NCBI GenBank assembly: GCA_022559845.1
Contig: CM040123.1
Location: 320,955,933 to 321,019,932, forward strand
Source: Amorphophallus konjac
Taxonomy: Eukaryota > Streptophyta > Magnoliopsida > Alismatales > Araceae
Direction: 5' to 3'
Length of the DNA: 64,000 nucleotides
Made by a program: the position numbers and the translations under genes. Positions 44,609-54,456 of the stretch are shown here, one piece after another. Every line of letters begins with the position of its first letter. The first letter of the stretch is position 1. Under the pieces are notes generated by a model. The model saw only the letters and a program-made list of their open reading frames with translations. It did not search any database and was not told where the DNA came from.

Positions 44609-45921
44609 CTACTCATTTGCTATTGTGCCCTCAGTTGTGGGCCCGCTGCTGTTGACATTTGTATTCTTTTTAACCAACCTTGGTTTTGGCTCAAACATGC
44701 CCATGATGGGAGAATCTTTCATTTGGGTCTGAATATAACGAGCTCTTTCATAGAGCTCCTCCATGGTGGTCAATATGTTCATGGCCAGTATATGCCGGAA
44801 CTGAGGGGTTGCATTGGATATAATCATCTTAACCTGTTTCGGTTATGATAAGGTATCTTTCAACTTCTCGGCCATTGACCGCCATCTATCAGCAAATATG
44901 ATGAAGTCCTCCTCGGGCTTCATTTTCTCTGCAACCAAGTCTGTAACAGATAAAGATGGTCCGACCCGATCCCTATACTTCTGCAAGAATTTCTTCTGAA
45001 CCACATCGAAATCACTAGCATCTACCGGATCCAAGGAGTAAAACCATTCGAGGGCTGGCCCTTCTAAAGATCTTCTAAACAAATAAGCCAGTGAGGCCTT
45101 GTTGCCTTGCCAGAAAGAAGTCTCATACATAAAATACTTCAGATGGATAAAAGGATTGCCAGTTCCATTATATCGCCGAAAGTTCAGCATCTCAGAAGGT
45201 GGTAAGTGAAAAACTGGCAATGTAGGCAGAGAGATTTCCGGGGCATTCTTGGCAGTAGTAACCTTGTTGAGTTTTTCTTCCATGCTAGCCAATTTCTGAA
45301 GGAGTAGAGCATTAGTATCTGACTCGACTGGGGCCGGATTTTGAATGAAAGAATTTGGTATAGGCGTCCATAGAATTCGGGGAGGTTGGAGAAACTGAGG
45401 CCTAACCGTTGAGTAGCTTGCCTGTTGGGCCGGCATGGCCGCACCAGGCGTTGGTGGACAAGAGGAGGTTTGTGCAAGACCGCCTGGTCATTGGTGATGT
45501 GATGGCCACTCTCGACCGGAGGGGGATTGGAGGATGAAGAGGGAATGCACTTCCCTTTCAAAGCGGCCTGAACTGCCTGCCGCTGGGAATCGTCCAATTG
45601 AGATAATGCATGAATTAAATCATTGACGTTGAAAGAAGGGGAGGTGTTCCCCGATGGGTTGGAGGGTAAAGCCTGAGAGGAGGGCACAACCTCTTGTGTA
45701 GTGGTATCAACCACATGAACTTGAGGATAATGAGAATGAGGAGGAGGGTAATCCCCCTCATGATAGGTGGAATCTTGGAGGGGTGCCTCATAAGATTGAT
45801 CAAAAACATTTTCTTCCACATCATCATAAGAGTATCCATAACTTGCCATGTTGATGATCTTACCTGAACGGAGTTGCATGCTTAAGAAGAGAGAAAGCTT
45901 TATGAAGGAATTATCACACAA
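44609..45921 (-). pseudogene. Element A gag: N-terminal and capsid parts
   Basis: The likely start is at 45879 (MQLRSGKIINMASYGY). The frame shifts near 45440, and the capsid core is read in 45436-44843 (FRRYNGTGNPFIHLKYFMYE, RRSLEGPALEWFYSLDP, KKFLQKYRDRVG). A stop at 44843 is followed by a continuing frame to 44609. Gag forms the particle shell. At least one frameshift and two stops make it inactive. Confidence 0.82.
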
Positions 45922-46532
45922 TCAATCACTCAATCAAAAGAAGCTTAAGCAAATCAACCCAACCAAGTTTATGCAATCAAGTTAAGATGAACGCATGATT
46001 TTAGTGTTATGTTTGAGATTAAAGTGGATTAATTGTCGAATAGTTCACTCTTCTTTGCAAAGTGAAACCTAGTTTGGATCCAAGTGTAGCCTCCGTGTCA
46101 ACTAGGTTCTTTCTCTTTTCTCACCAACGATAGGTTCTCTAAACTCTGGATACTTCAAGGGTACAACCAGCCCAGCGTCCGTGAGGGAATCCACGGGTGC
46201 GGGGACTTACGGAGGTCTTGGAAAAGGGATTTCCGGTCCAAAGAGACGGAATGCTCAATGGAGGGTTGTCCCGATTCCAAGAGAGGTGTGTGGAATCCTA
46301 GTGTAGAGAGATGAGGTCTCTCAACCAAATGCCACAAAATGCAGTATAAGATAAGCAGATCACACCAATATAATCAAGTGATGAATATAAGAATCAATGC
46401 AGCATGAATAAACACAGGAAGCAAGGCTCTGCAAACGCACAGGAAAGAGGTGACCTGCCAACAGTCGCTACTAATAGAATAAACGACAGCGTGGCTATCG
46501 TGAATCACGGTGAAGTGCTCACAGACAGTGAA

Positions 46533-46815
46533 AACCGCGCCTTAGTGTGAGGCGTTGTATGTGAAAAGGACGCCTCTGACAGAGGGCGTCAAATATGAGT
46601 GGTGCACACGCTCAAAAAAAAGACACGCCTTGATGTGAGGCGCTAATCAATAAAAGGACGCCCGCATGGAAGGGCGCGAATTCACAAACAGAGTAGAAGC
46701 CCAAGAGATGTGATAAAAGACGCCTTGGCAGAAGGCGTTAATCAGAAAAAAGACACCCTGGATCAAGGCGTTAACTCAAAAAGCGCCTTTATGGAAGGCG
46801 TTAATTCAAAAAACC
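46533..46815. repeat. 19-nt modules in the 5' leader of element A
   Basis: Seven modules lie between primer-binding site and gag, for example ACGCCTTGGCAGAAGGCGT at 46720-46738. They are of the ACGCC/GGCGT or GCGCC/GGCGT kind, more uniform than in the 3' region. Confidence 0.7.
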
Positions 46816-46883
46816 AAGAGACTAATCACAAACTGGCTGATCCCGGGGAGTGTGCAGTGTGCACAGTAGAGGGTGCTCGTAGG

Positions 46884-46970
46884 GCACAAGGGAGGGGTAC
46901 CCTGGGTACCAAAGGGAAAGGGCACACGTGGGTGCCAAAGGGGAAAGGGCACGCGTGGGTGCCAATAGGA
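46884..46970. repeat. Short tandem repeat beside the primer-binding site
   Basis: Two close copies (26 and 27 bp, 46909-46934 and 46935-46961) and one diverged copy of AAAGGGCACACGTGGGTGCC. Each core ACACGTGG or ACGCGTGG contains a CACGTG-like or ACGCGT palindrome. Confidence 0.55.
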
Positions 46971-47000
46971 AAGGGGTAATCAACAGAAAAACAATGGAGG

Positions 47001-47017
47001 TCCAACCGTGATCGCCA
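47001..47017 (-). other. Primer-binding site of element A
   Basis: TGGCGATCACGGTTGGA on the minus strand starts three bases after the 5' LTR. It resembles the complement of the 3' end of a plant tRNA-Arg with about 14 of 17 bases matching (tRNA recalled from memory). tRNA-Arg priming is known for Ogre/Tat elements. Two of the mismatches are transitions. Confidence 0.6.
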
Positions 47018-47020
47018 ATT

Positions 47021-48389
47021 TGTGGATCATGGAAAATCCACTTTTAAGATAAAAATATTTGTATAAGAAGGGGAATAAATGAAAAGGAGTAAAGGAGCAC
47101 GTGGTGCTAATAAGGAGTGTGATCGCCAGAGGGGTTACCTCAAAAATAAAGGAAATTGATTGCGAATACCTGGTGAAGATAAGGATGCGGGATGGATGTA
47201 GATTCCTTCCTGCTCCTCCTATCGGCCGGCCGATGAAGGGGGTTTTCCTCTTGATTACCCTTAATCAAAGAACAAACAATCAAAAGAAGAGGGGATCAGC
47301 CAAACGTGTGTGTAGTATCAATCCAAGAAAATAATATGATGAAGAAAGAGGAGCATAAAGTGTGCACCTTTTGTTTATTTTTTTAAAAACCCCTAGAGAA
47401 TCAGGGAAAGGGAAAGAGATGCAATACTAATGCAAAAGAAGAATATAGTGATCGATGATGAGATGATGAAGACAAATGGGAGAAAGAAAGCCCCTGCTGT
47501 TCCTGTAAACAGTAAAGGGGAAAACCACGTTGACGCTTTGGTTGCGGCAGCAGGAGGAAGCAGAGAGCCTATGAAGAGATCGCACAGGAGGAAGAGAACG
47601 ACCATGAGAACAAAGGACTTGAAGGCTGGCAGAGAAAAGAGAGAGAAGAACTCTGTATTCTCAGACGATCAACCTCTGTAAACTAGCTTCTGCAACCTCA
47701 ATCGCCAGCACCCGTAACCTCGCGCGAATCACCAGCCCGTTACCTCGCGCGAGATCAACCAGGGCATCCTTTTATAGGGTGCAAAACCGTATTCTAATGG
47801 GATAAGAACAAGCAATGATCATTAACGGGAAGGACTCTAGTTCCCCAATCGAGCAAGTGATTAACCAAGGCAGGGAACTCTCCAGGAAAGGTGTGTTCAA
47901 ACCGGACACGGAAGGGTGAGAGACGACCCTCAGAAGGGCGTCAATTAAAATTGACGACTTGAGATAAAGGCATTACTTAAAAACACGACTGGGACAAAGG
48001 CGTTATTTCCTGGATTCAATTTTAGTAAGAAAAACTTCCCTTATTTGAAAATTATGAAAAAGACGCCTGAAGGAAAGGCGTTAATTAAAAACACGCCCTA
48101 AGGAAGGACGTTAATTCTTGATTTTTCAATCGTGGTGGGACTCGTAAAATATCAGAAATTGACGCCCTTAACACCAGCCGTCCTTTCTCGAGAACACGCC
48201 CCAGATTAGGTCGCTATTTAAATCACGCCCCTCGTCAAGTCGTTAATTAAAAAAATGCAAGAAACATCATAAAAACCCACACAAAAAGAGAAAAACTTTA
48301 TATTGTAGAAATATTGAAGTTCACTTTGGGACGTTAACATAGTGACATGAGTTTTGATCAATCATAGTATCAATTTTGGCGTGTCTACA
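47021..48389 (-). mobile_element. 5' LTR of element A
   Basis: It aligns with 7569-8934 over its whole length; the outer five bases, GGGTT (48390-48394), repeat those at 7564-7568. It carries its own minus-strand TATAAAA at 47770-47776. Confidence 0.95.
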
Positions 48390-48394
48390 GGGTT

Positions 48395-49312
48395 ATGGAG
48401 GGCGGCCTGGCCCTGGCCCAGATGGGGGCTGCTCTGGCAGAAGTGTACGCTCGGTCGGAGTGGGAGCGAGCAAACCTGGCCTGGACCCTCGGTGGGTCGG
48501 ACAAGAGGGTGGCTCGGCTCGTCGAGGAGCGTGATGGGCTTCGGCGGGAGCTTTCCTCAATCAGGGAGCTGGTACGGTTGAGCCAAGTGGAGACCCGGGC
48601 GCTAGCCGAGCAGCTAGCCAAGGCCCGTGAATCGCTCGAGAGGAAGAACCGGCTTCTTGAAGAGGAGCGCCTAGCATGCGTTGAGCTGGATGGCCGGTGG
48701 GAGACCGAGCGTGCCGAGCTAGTAGACCGAGGGGAGGAAGCCGAGCGCCTTCGGTGGGAGGCCGACGCTGATCGAGCCAAAGCGGAGAAGCAGGTGGCGG
48801 AGGCTGAAGAGCGGACGGCTGAGGTCGAGCGGAAGTCAGCCGAGGCGGAGCGGAGGGAGGCCGAGCTCACTGGTAGGGTGGGATCGGCCGGGGTAGAGGC
48901 TCTCGAGCAGTACAAGAGCTCAGAGGCCTACCGGGTCGACCTTAAGGAGGCTGCCCTCCCCTACTACGAGCTAGGACTTCACCGGGGCATCCGCAAGGGA
49001 TTCAAGCAGGGCTACGACCGGGCCGTCTTTTACGCTAAGGAGCAGGCGTCTGGAGTAGTTGACTTCCCGTCCGGGCAATGTTATGACTCAGACTTGTCAT
49101 CCTCTAGTTCCTCTACTTCAGCGTAGGATGAAGAGGATCAGGGGGGCTCATCATTCGAGGGGTCGCCAACTCCGGATGCCTCAGGAGGACACGCAACTGA
49201 GGCAGTTCCCACACCGGTGGGGTCAGTGCCAGGGTCGGCCGTCGTCGAGGATGCCGGGAGCAGACCGCTCGAGCCCTCTACTTCTGGGCTTCAAGATGGG
49301 TCGGAGGCCTGA
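48395..49312 (+). pseudogene. Antisense gene of element C, 3' part (coiled-coil region)
   Basis: This continues the gene cut at 7568: joined without element A, codon 7566-7568 is followed directly by the ATG codon at 48395. Residues 1-45 (ALAQMGAALAEVYARSEWER) lead into about 120 residues of Glu/Arg/Ala-rich coiled coil. A conserved C-terminal block follows (LKEAALPYYELGLHRGIRKG), typical of Transposase_28-type proteins, then a Ser run. A TAG at 49124-49126 stops reading; the same frame goes on for 62 acidic residues to TGA at 49310-49312, so the TAG is probably a mutated CAG. Confidence 0.75.
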
Positions 49313-49385
49313 TGTATCTGCTTCGCTTCCTCTTTTTGTATGCCTTTTTTCTTTTTGAAGGAAAAAACTTCCTCTTTTGTGTAGA

Positions 49386-49391
49386 AATAAA
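49386..49391 (+). terminator. Poly-A signal of the element C antisense gene
   Basis: AATAAA 74 bases after the inferred true stop at 49312. Confidence 0.45.
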
Positions 49392-49687
49392 TAAGGCAAT
49401 AGCGTTATGATGGAGACTTATCTGTTTCGTATCACCATTGCCGTATCTTGTTCAGCGTATCTGCAGTGGTTGGAAAGAACCGATACTTTCTACGTGGATC
49501 TCGCTTGATGGTTGGGTGAGTGTCTGACAGTGTGTCTTTCCATTTTCTCATGCTTTGAATGCCTGGCCGCTTCGTGTGTCCCGCCGAGGCAGAAGATGAG
49601 AAGTTTGAGGTGACCGTTCGTAGGGAAAAATACCTTTGGCGTGTTTTCGAGGAGAGAATCATTTAAGGCAAATAGCCTCCCTTTGCC

Positions 49688-50513
49688 TATAAAAGGTCTG
49701 AAGGGCGTCCCTTCCTCTCCACCGCTTAGGGGTTTCCTCGACAGTCTTTCCTCATTCCTTCTTCACGTAGCGTTGTGCCGTTGTATCTGTAGCATGGAAG
49801 ACGCTCCGAAAGATGAGGCTGCCGACGATGGGGGGAAAAGAGTTCTTGCTATTTCAGATTTGAAGAGGGTTCGACGGCCGTCGAACGGAATTGAAGAGGG
49901 TTCGACGTGTGGAGGCACGTCGTCTTCCCTTTATCAGTTCTGGCGGCGCTTGCAGGGGGGCGAGATGGAGGACGGATGGGGGCATCAGACATCCCTGCCG
50001 CCCGTCCCTTCCTGCTCGTATCACGGAGGGGAGGAGGAAGCCAACTAAGCTCCCTCCTATCTGGGCTTTCCCCTGCCTCCTCGTCCAGCTCTGCTGGTTT
50101 CTTTTTCTTTCTCGCAGCCTCTTTTTCCCTCTTCTTCTCTGCTCCTCCTTTCTTTCACTCTTTGGAGGGTGCATGCACTCTCTTTCTTCCAAAGAGTTGG
50201 CAGTTTGGCGGGGAGGATGCTTTCATATGCCTTTCCTCTCCCCCTTCTCTTCCAAGTTCAACTTGGAAGGTAGCCTTCTCATTCTTAATCCCTCTGTCAC
50301 CTTTGTCTCGAGCTACCCGAGCCAATGGGGTCGACTATCCTTTATCCGAGCCAGTTTCTACACGAGGCAGAGTCAGTGGCTGGACGCAGGAAGGTCATCC
50401 GAGTCAATCGAGCGATGGGCTCATACGACGGCGCCCGATGGATTTTTTGCTTTTATGACATGTATTTTCTTGGCTTCGGCCTTCTTGATGTACAAGCGGG
50501 TTGTTTGAATAAA
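49688..50513 (+). other. Possible second antisense transcription unit of element C
   Basis: TATAAAA at 49688-49694 is followed by a pyrimidine-rich leader, an ATG at 49794 opening 84 codons to 50048 (acidic start MEDAPKDEAADDGGKRVL), and AATAAA at 50508-50513. I recognise no domain. Pyrimidine-rich sequence after 50050 is consistent with intron or 3' UTR. It lies tail to tail with the integrase, which ends at 50564. It may be a remnant of another antisense gene or a chance assembly of motifs. Confidence 0.3.
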
Positions 50514-50563
50514 AGAAAGGAGCCTTTTGTTTTATCTCATGTCATTTGCATAATGTTCAGTAT

Positions 50564-51745
50564 TCATAAGTAGAACTTGCGTAATGTAGTTGCGTTCCAG
50601 GTCCGAGGGATGAGCTCTCCTTCCATAGTGGATAGACGGTATGCTCCTTTTTCGAGCGTCTCGACCACTCGGTAGGGGCCTTCCCAATTAGGGGATAACT
50701 TGCCCGCCGCCTCAAGTGGTCGAGAGGCTTCGGCTTTCTTGAGGACGAAGTCTCCCGGTTGAAAGTGTCTATCTCGGACTTTGGCATTGTAGTATCGAGT
50801 GAGGCGGCGTCGGTATTCCGTTGCCCTGATGCTGGAAATCTCTCGGACTTCATCTGCTAGGTTGAGGTTTTTGAGCAGTTTCTGGTCATTTGCCTCGGAC
50901 GAGAAGCAGATGACTCGGAGGGAGGGGTTGCCAATCTCCAACGGGATCACGGCCTCGGTGCCATATACTAGCTGAAAGGGGCTTTCACCGGTTGCCGTTC
51001 TGGGAGTCATTCTGTGTGACCAAAGTACGTTCTACAATTCCTCAAGCCAGCTGCCCTTGGCTTTGCCGAGCCTAGTCTTGATGCCTTTTAAGATAGTATT
51101 ATTGACTTTTCGACCAGCCCGTTAGCCTGAGGGTGGGCGACCAAAGTGAAGTGATTGCGAATGTTGAGGTCAGCACATCTATCTCAAAAATAACGAGAAT
51201 CAAATTGTCGACCATTATCGCTCACTATCACCCGGGGGATGCCGTAACGACATATGATCGACTTCCAGATGAAATTCCAGACGACTGTCTCGGTGATCCT
51301 TGCTGTGGCTTCGGCCTCGACCCACTTAGTGAAATAATAAATGGCGACGATAATGAACTTCTTCTGGGCCTGGGCCGTGGGGAATGGCCCGAGGATGTTG
51401 ATTCCCCAGCGAGCGAAAGGATAAGGCTCGGCTAGGGTGACGAGCTCCGTTGCTAGCTGATGGACCAAGTGGTCAAATCGTCACAATGTTGTGTGTAGGC
51501 CGAGTAGTCGCACTGCAGGGTGGGCCACCAATAACCTTGCCGTAGCAAGATCCTGGCAAGTGACCTTCCCCCTAAATGCGCACCGCACAGACCTTCGTGA
51601 ACCTCTTCGATCGCTCGGTTGGCTTCGTCGGTGCTGAGGCACTTCAAGAGAGGGCCGGAGAAGGATCCCCGGTAGAGATCGCCATCCAGTGTGACGAATC
51701 ACCGAGCTTGGTACTTCAATCTTCGGGCTTCCTGAGGGTCGGGAG
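50564..51745 (-). pseudogene. Element C integrase
   Basis: Reading down from 51745: zinc-finger segment (EEVHEGLCGAHLGGRSLA, then a poorly kept CX2C), core with IYYFTKWVEAEA (first acidic site changed to Tyr-Tyr context), SDNGRQF, and NGLVEKS near 51120. The C-terminal part is NWEGPYRVVETLEKGAYRL, ending at 50564. Frames change at about 51460, 51180 and 51020, and a TGA lies at 51184. The upstream half continues beyond the non-autonomous insertion at 59079. Confidence 0.82.
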
Positions 51746-52615
51746 TGTAATGCCCCAGATTTTTTAGATCCTTGTTCATGGGTCCCGGATCTGGTTTCTT
51801 GGAGTGTCCGACTCTGTTGTGTCTGAAATTTTGTTTCGGACATCTTTCATGTTCGGATCGGCGCGATCCGGAGTTGTTTCGGAGGCCCGGAAGCGTTCCA
51901 CGGCTTTTCCGCGTGTGTTTTCCGATTCCCGGTGTGTGTTTCGGTAATTCCTTCGGAACCTCGTTACGGGTGAACCGGGCTGTTCACCAGGGCGCGAGTG
52001 GTACCGTTGCGATCGGTGTGTTCCGAGGATCGCAGAAACGTGATTTTCTATTTTTTGGTATTTTTGAGAATTTCCAGATTTTCTATATATAACCTTTTCT
52101 CTCTCTCCCCATCTCATTTCTCTCTTCCCTCCCTCTCTCTTCTCTCACGTTCTCTCCTCTCCCCCTCTCACTCCAGGCGGCCGACGGAGGCGGCGAGGGC
52201 GGGGCGGCGTGGTTCGTGGGATGTGGGGCGACGGGCTCGAGACGAGGATCATGATGGTGGAGGCGGTTTGTGGGATCGTGAACCGGCGAGGGTTTAAACG
52301 GTATTTTCTTCGTGGATCGGCGTCCACGGTGCGTCGAATCTTAGGTGGAGGTAGGGAGATGGACCCTCAACCCACGTACTTCATTTCCCGCGAGTTTTGT
52401 AGGCCGTGGTGAGCCGAGCGGGCTAAACGGGGCGATTTGGGGAAAATGCATGTTTTGAGGTGTGAGTCGGATCTCTCGTTTTATCGTGTTTTTGGGCGAT
52501 CCAAGGGTTTAGATGCATGACTAGGGGCTTGGGGAAGGTTTCCCCTTCACCTGGGGGTGAACGGGGCGTGGAATGATTTTTCCCGCGGTTTCCACCGTTT
52601 TCGGGCGCGGACTGA

Positions 52616-52643
52616 GAACGCGCTATGCTCCAGTAGCGCGTTC
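52616..52643. repeat. Perfect 10-bp stem hairpin in LTR
   Basis: GAACGCGCTA and TAGCGCGTTC enclose an 8-base loop. The other LTR (about 57299-57327) has one mismatch. It shares GCGCTA/TAGCGC arms with the repeats just downstream and may be their founder. Confidence 0.65.
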
Positions 52644-52707
52644 TTGATGGTCGCGCTGCCCCGATGGGGCACGTTCATTGGAGAAGATGAACAATAGGGC
52701 GGTTCCG

Positions 52708-52872
52708 GTCGCGCTATGGGGTCCTAGCGCGATCTGCCTTGTCGCGCTAGGGGATCCTAGCGTTATCTTCCTTGTCGCGCTAGGGGTCCCTAGCGCGACC
52801 TGTCTTGTCGCGCTAGGGTGTCCAAGCGCGTTCTTCCTTGTCGCGCTAGGGGTCCCTAGCGCGATCTGTCCT
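52708..52872. repeat. Five 33-bp palindromic repeats, 5' LTR
   Basis: Units begin at 52708, 52741, 52774, 52807 and 52840. The best unit contains TCGCGCTAGGG-GT-CCCTAGCGCGA, an 11-bp stem with a 2-base centre, followed by a T/C-rich spacer. Changes fall mostly at CG sites. Confidence 0.85.
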
Positions 52873-54443
52873 GTCGTCTGGTGTTCCTCTTGGGCCGTGT
52901 GTGTCCCGGACACCCCGTGGAGTTCCGTGACCGTGTCTTTAGGTGTCCGGAGGTTCAGTTCACCTTGATTAGCGTGCCCATGGGCTTGGTGGGTCCGGGT
53001 GACCCCAGGCGTTTCGGGTTTCCGTGTTCTCGCTCGATCGAGTCACCGTGTATCGGCGTGTGTGCGGTGGAGTTCCCCCGCATGTCGTGAGTCTTCTTGG
53101 AAGATGATCCCCAAGTGGGTCATGTGTTTGGCCGTGGGCGGTGCGTCCGTTTCTTCTCCGACTGTGGTCACCGTGCGATGGTGCTGGTACGTGGGACGGT
53201 CCCCATACTTCGTCAGGTTCGGACATTATTTTCCGTTGTCTTTAGAGTCTACTCACTCAGTGATCCTCCACTAGTCGTAGCTTCCTGCGCACGCTTGTGC
53301 GGACCCACCTGGGAGTGGTGGAGAGCGCGACCCGGTGAGACGCGATTTTTAGGCTGGTTTCCGTCGGCCCCTTGCCTTTGCCACCAGAGTCCGGTGGGGG
53401 CGAAAACCAGCTAGAGGACCCGACCAAGAGCAGATGGTCTGTGTGTGCACACGTAGTTGGGGGCTTAGGAAACGCGCTGACGAGTGTGACCCTAGCTAGT
53501 CCTTGTTGTGGTACTGGTTACTGTGTGTGTCTGAGTCTCACGCCTAGGGCGTCGTAGCTAGACACTTGTGACGCGGTGTAAGACGTCAGGGGACGCATCC
53601 GGTCATTCTTCTAGTGGGAGGTACTCCTGTTCTATACAGAGAGTGACAGACTATCAGTTTCCGTGTGACTTCGACCTTCGGGTTTCGGTCGCGTTGACTG
53701 TTGAGTTCTAGGTGTTTCACCGTGGCACGTGTGTCGGCTCTCGCGCCGTGAGACTAGTGCTAGTGGCTTTACCGAGGTTGCATCTTGTTGTGTGGTACCC
53801 GCGACCAGATGGTCAGGGTTGCACTTTGGACTGTGTGTCCAGGTCGGCCGTGTCCGGGGAGACAGGCCTCTACGGCGTGGTTGCCGTGGGTTTTTACTTC
53901 GGTAAACGGTACTAGTGCAGTTTGGTAGCCTCGACTGCGAGATCGGGGTGTGTTTCTGGTACAGTAGGAGTAGTTGTAGCGCCGGGCTTCGACCGGCCAC
54001 CGGTTTACTGTTCCTGCTATTGTGGTTGCTCTTGTAGCCTTCCTTTCCGCTACCGCCGTTGTTCCCGGTTGGGGTTCCGCGGGATCCCTGCTGAGTCTCT
54101 GTTTTGGAGACTCATTCCCTGCTTTTCAGGTGAGGCGGTTCTTCTTCCTCGAGGTTCGAGGGCGCGATGCGGAGGTTCTTAGTTGCCAGCTTGCCGGGCC
54201 GAGTGTTCACTTGGCACGTGGTACGTTTTACTGCTTTAGACTGTACTTTCTGTTGGACTGGACTCTGTTGTAGTTGTTTATTTAATTCCGTTAGTTGTTT
54301 AATTGTTGTCCTACTTTATTTCCTATTTCTTTGTACCTCCACACTCCTTTTTAGCCCTTCCGAGCCTCCCGCTCGTGGGCGGCGGGTCGGGATTTGAATG
54401 GTATCGGGCTCCTCCCGGTATCCGGATCTCGGGTCGTCACAGT

Positions 54444-54456
54444 TGGTATCAGAGCC
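54444..54456 (+). other. Primer-binding site of the non-autonomous element
   Basis: TGGTATCAGAGCC starts two bases after the LTR. It is the standard complement of the initiator tRNA-Met 3' end used by many plant LTR elements. Confidence 0.9.

Larger units (their letters stand above)
7569..48389 (-). mobile_element. Element A: Tat-type retrotransposon with two antisense genes
   Basis: Two LTRs (7569-8934 and 47021-48389) bound the element, flanked by the target duplication GGGTT at 7564-7568 and 48390-48394. On the minus strand the order is 5' LTR, primer-binding site, leader with short repeats, gag, protease, G-patch domain, reverse transcriptase, RNase H, integrase, a 3' region with two plus-strand genes, polypurine tract and 3' LTR. 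Without element B (18852-38745 plus its duplicated target) it would be about 20.9 kb, large but normal for Ogre/Tat elements. The LTRs differ at roughly 20 positions by eye (about 98-99% identical), so the insertion is fairly recent. All coding parts carry stops or frameshifts, so this copy is not autonomous. Confidence 0.95.
51746..54441 (+). mobile_element. 5' LTR of the non-autonomous element
   Basis: It begins TGTAATGCCCC and ends CGTCACA. TATATATAA at 52084-52092 marks the promoter, followed by a CT-rich start region. It contains the palindromic repeats at 52616-52872. Confidence 0.93.

Noticed and set aside
51843..52117. Frames across the start of the non-autonomous LTR
   Set aside because: They mix integrase and LTR sequence across an insertion boundary and cannot be genes.
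52623..52913. Frames with an 11-residue repeat in the non-autonomous LTRs
   Set aside because: They arise because the palindromic unit is 33 bp, a multiple of three; the base-pairing pattern is what is preserved, not a protein.
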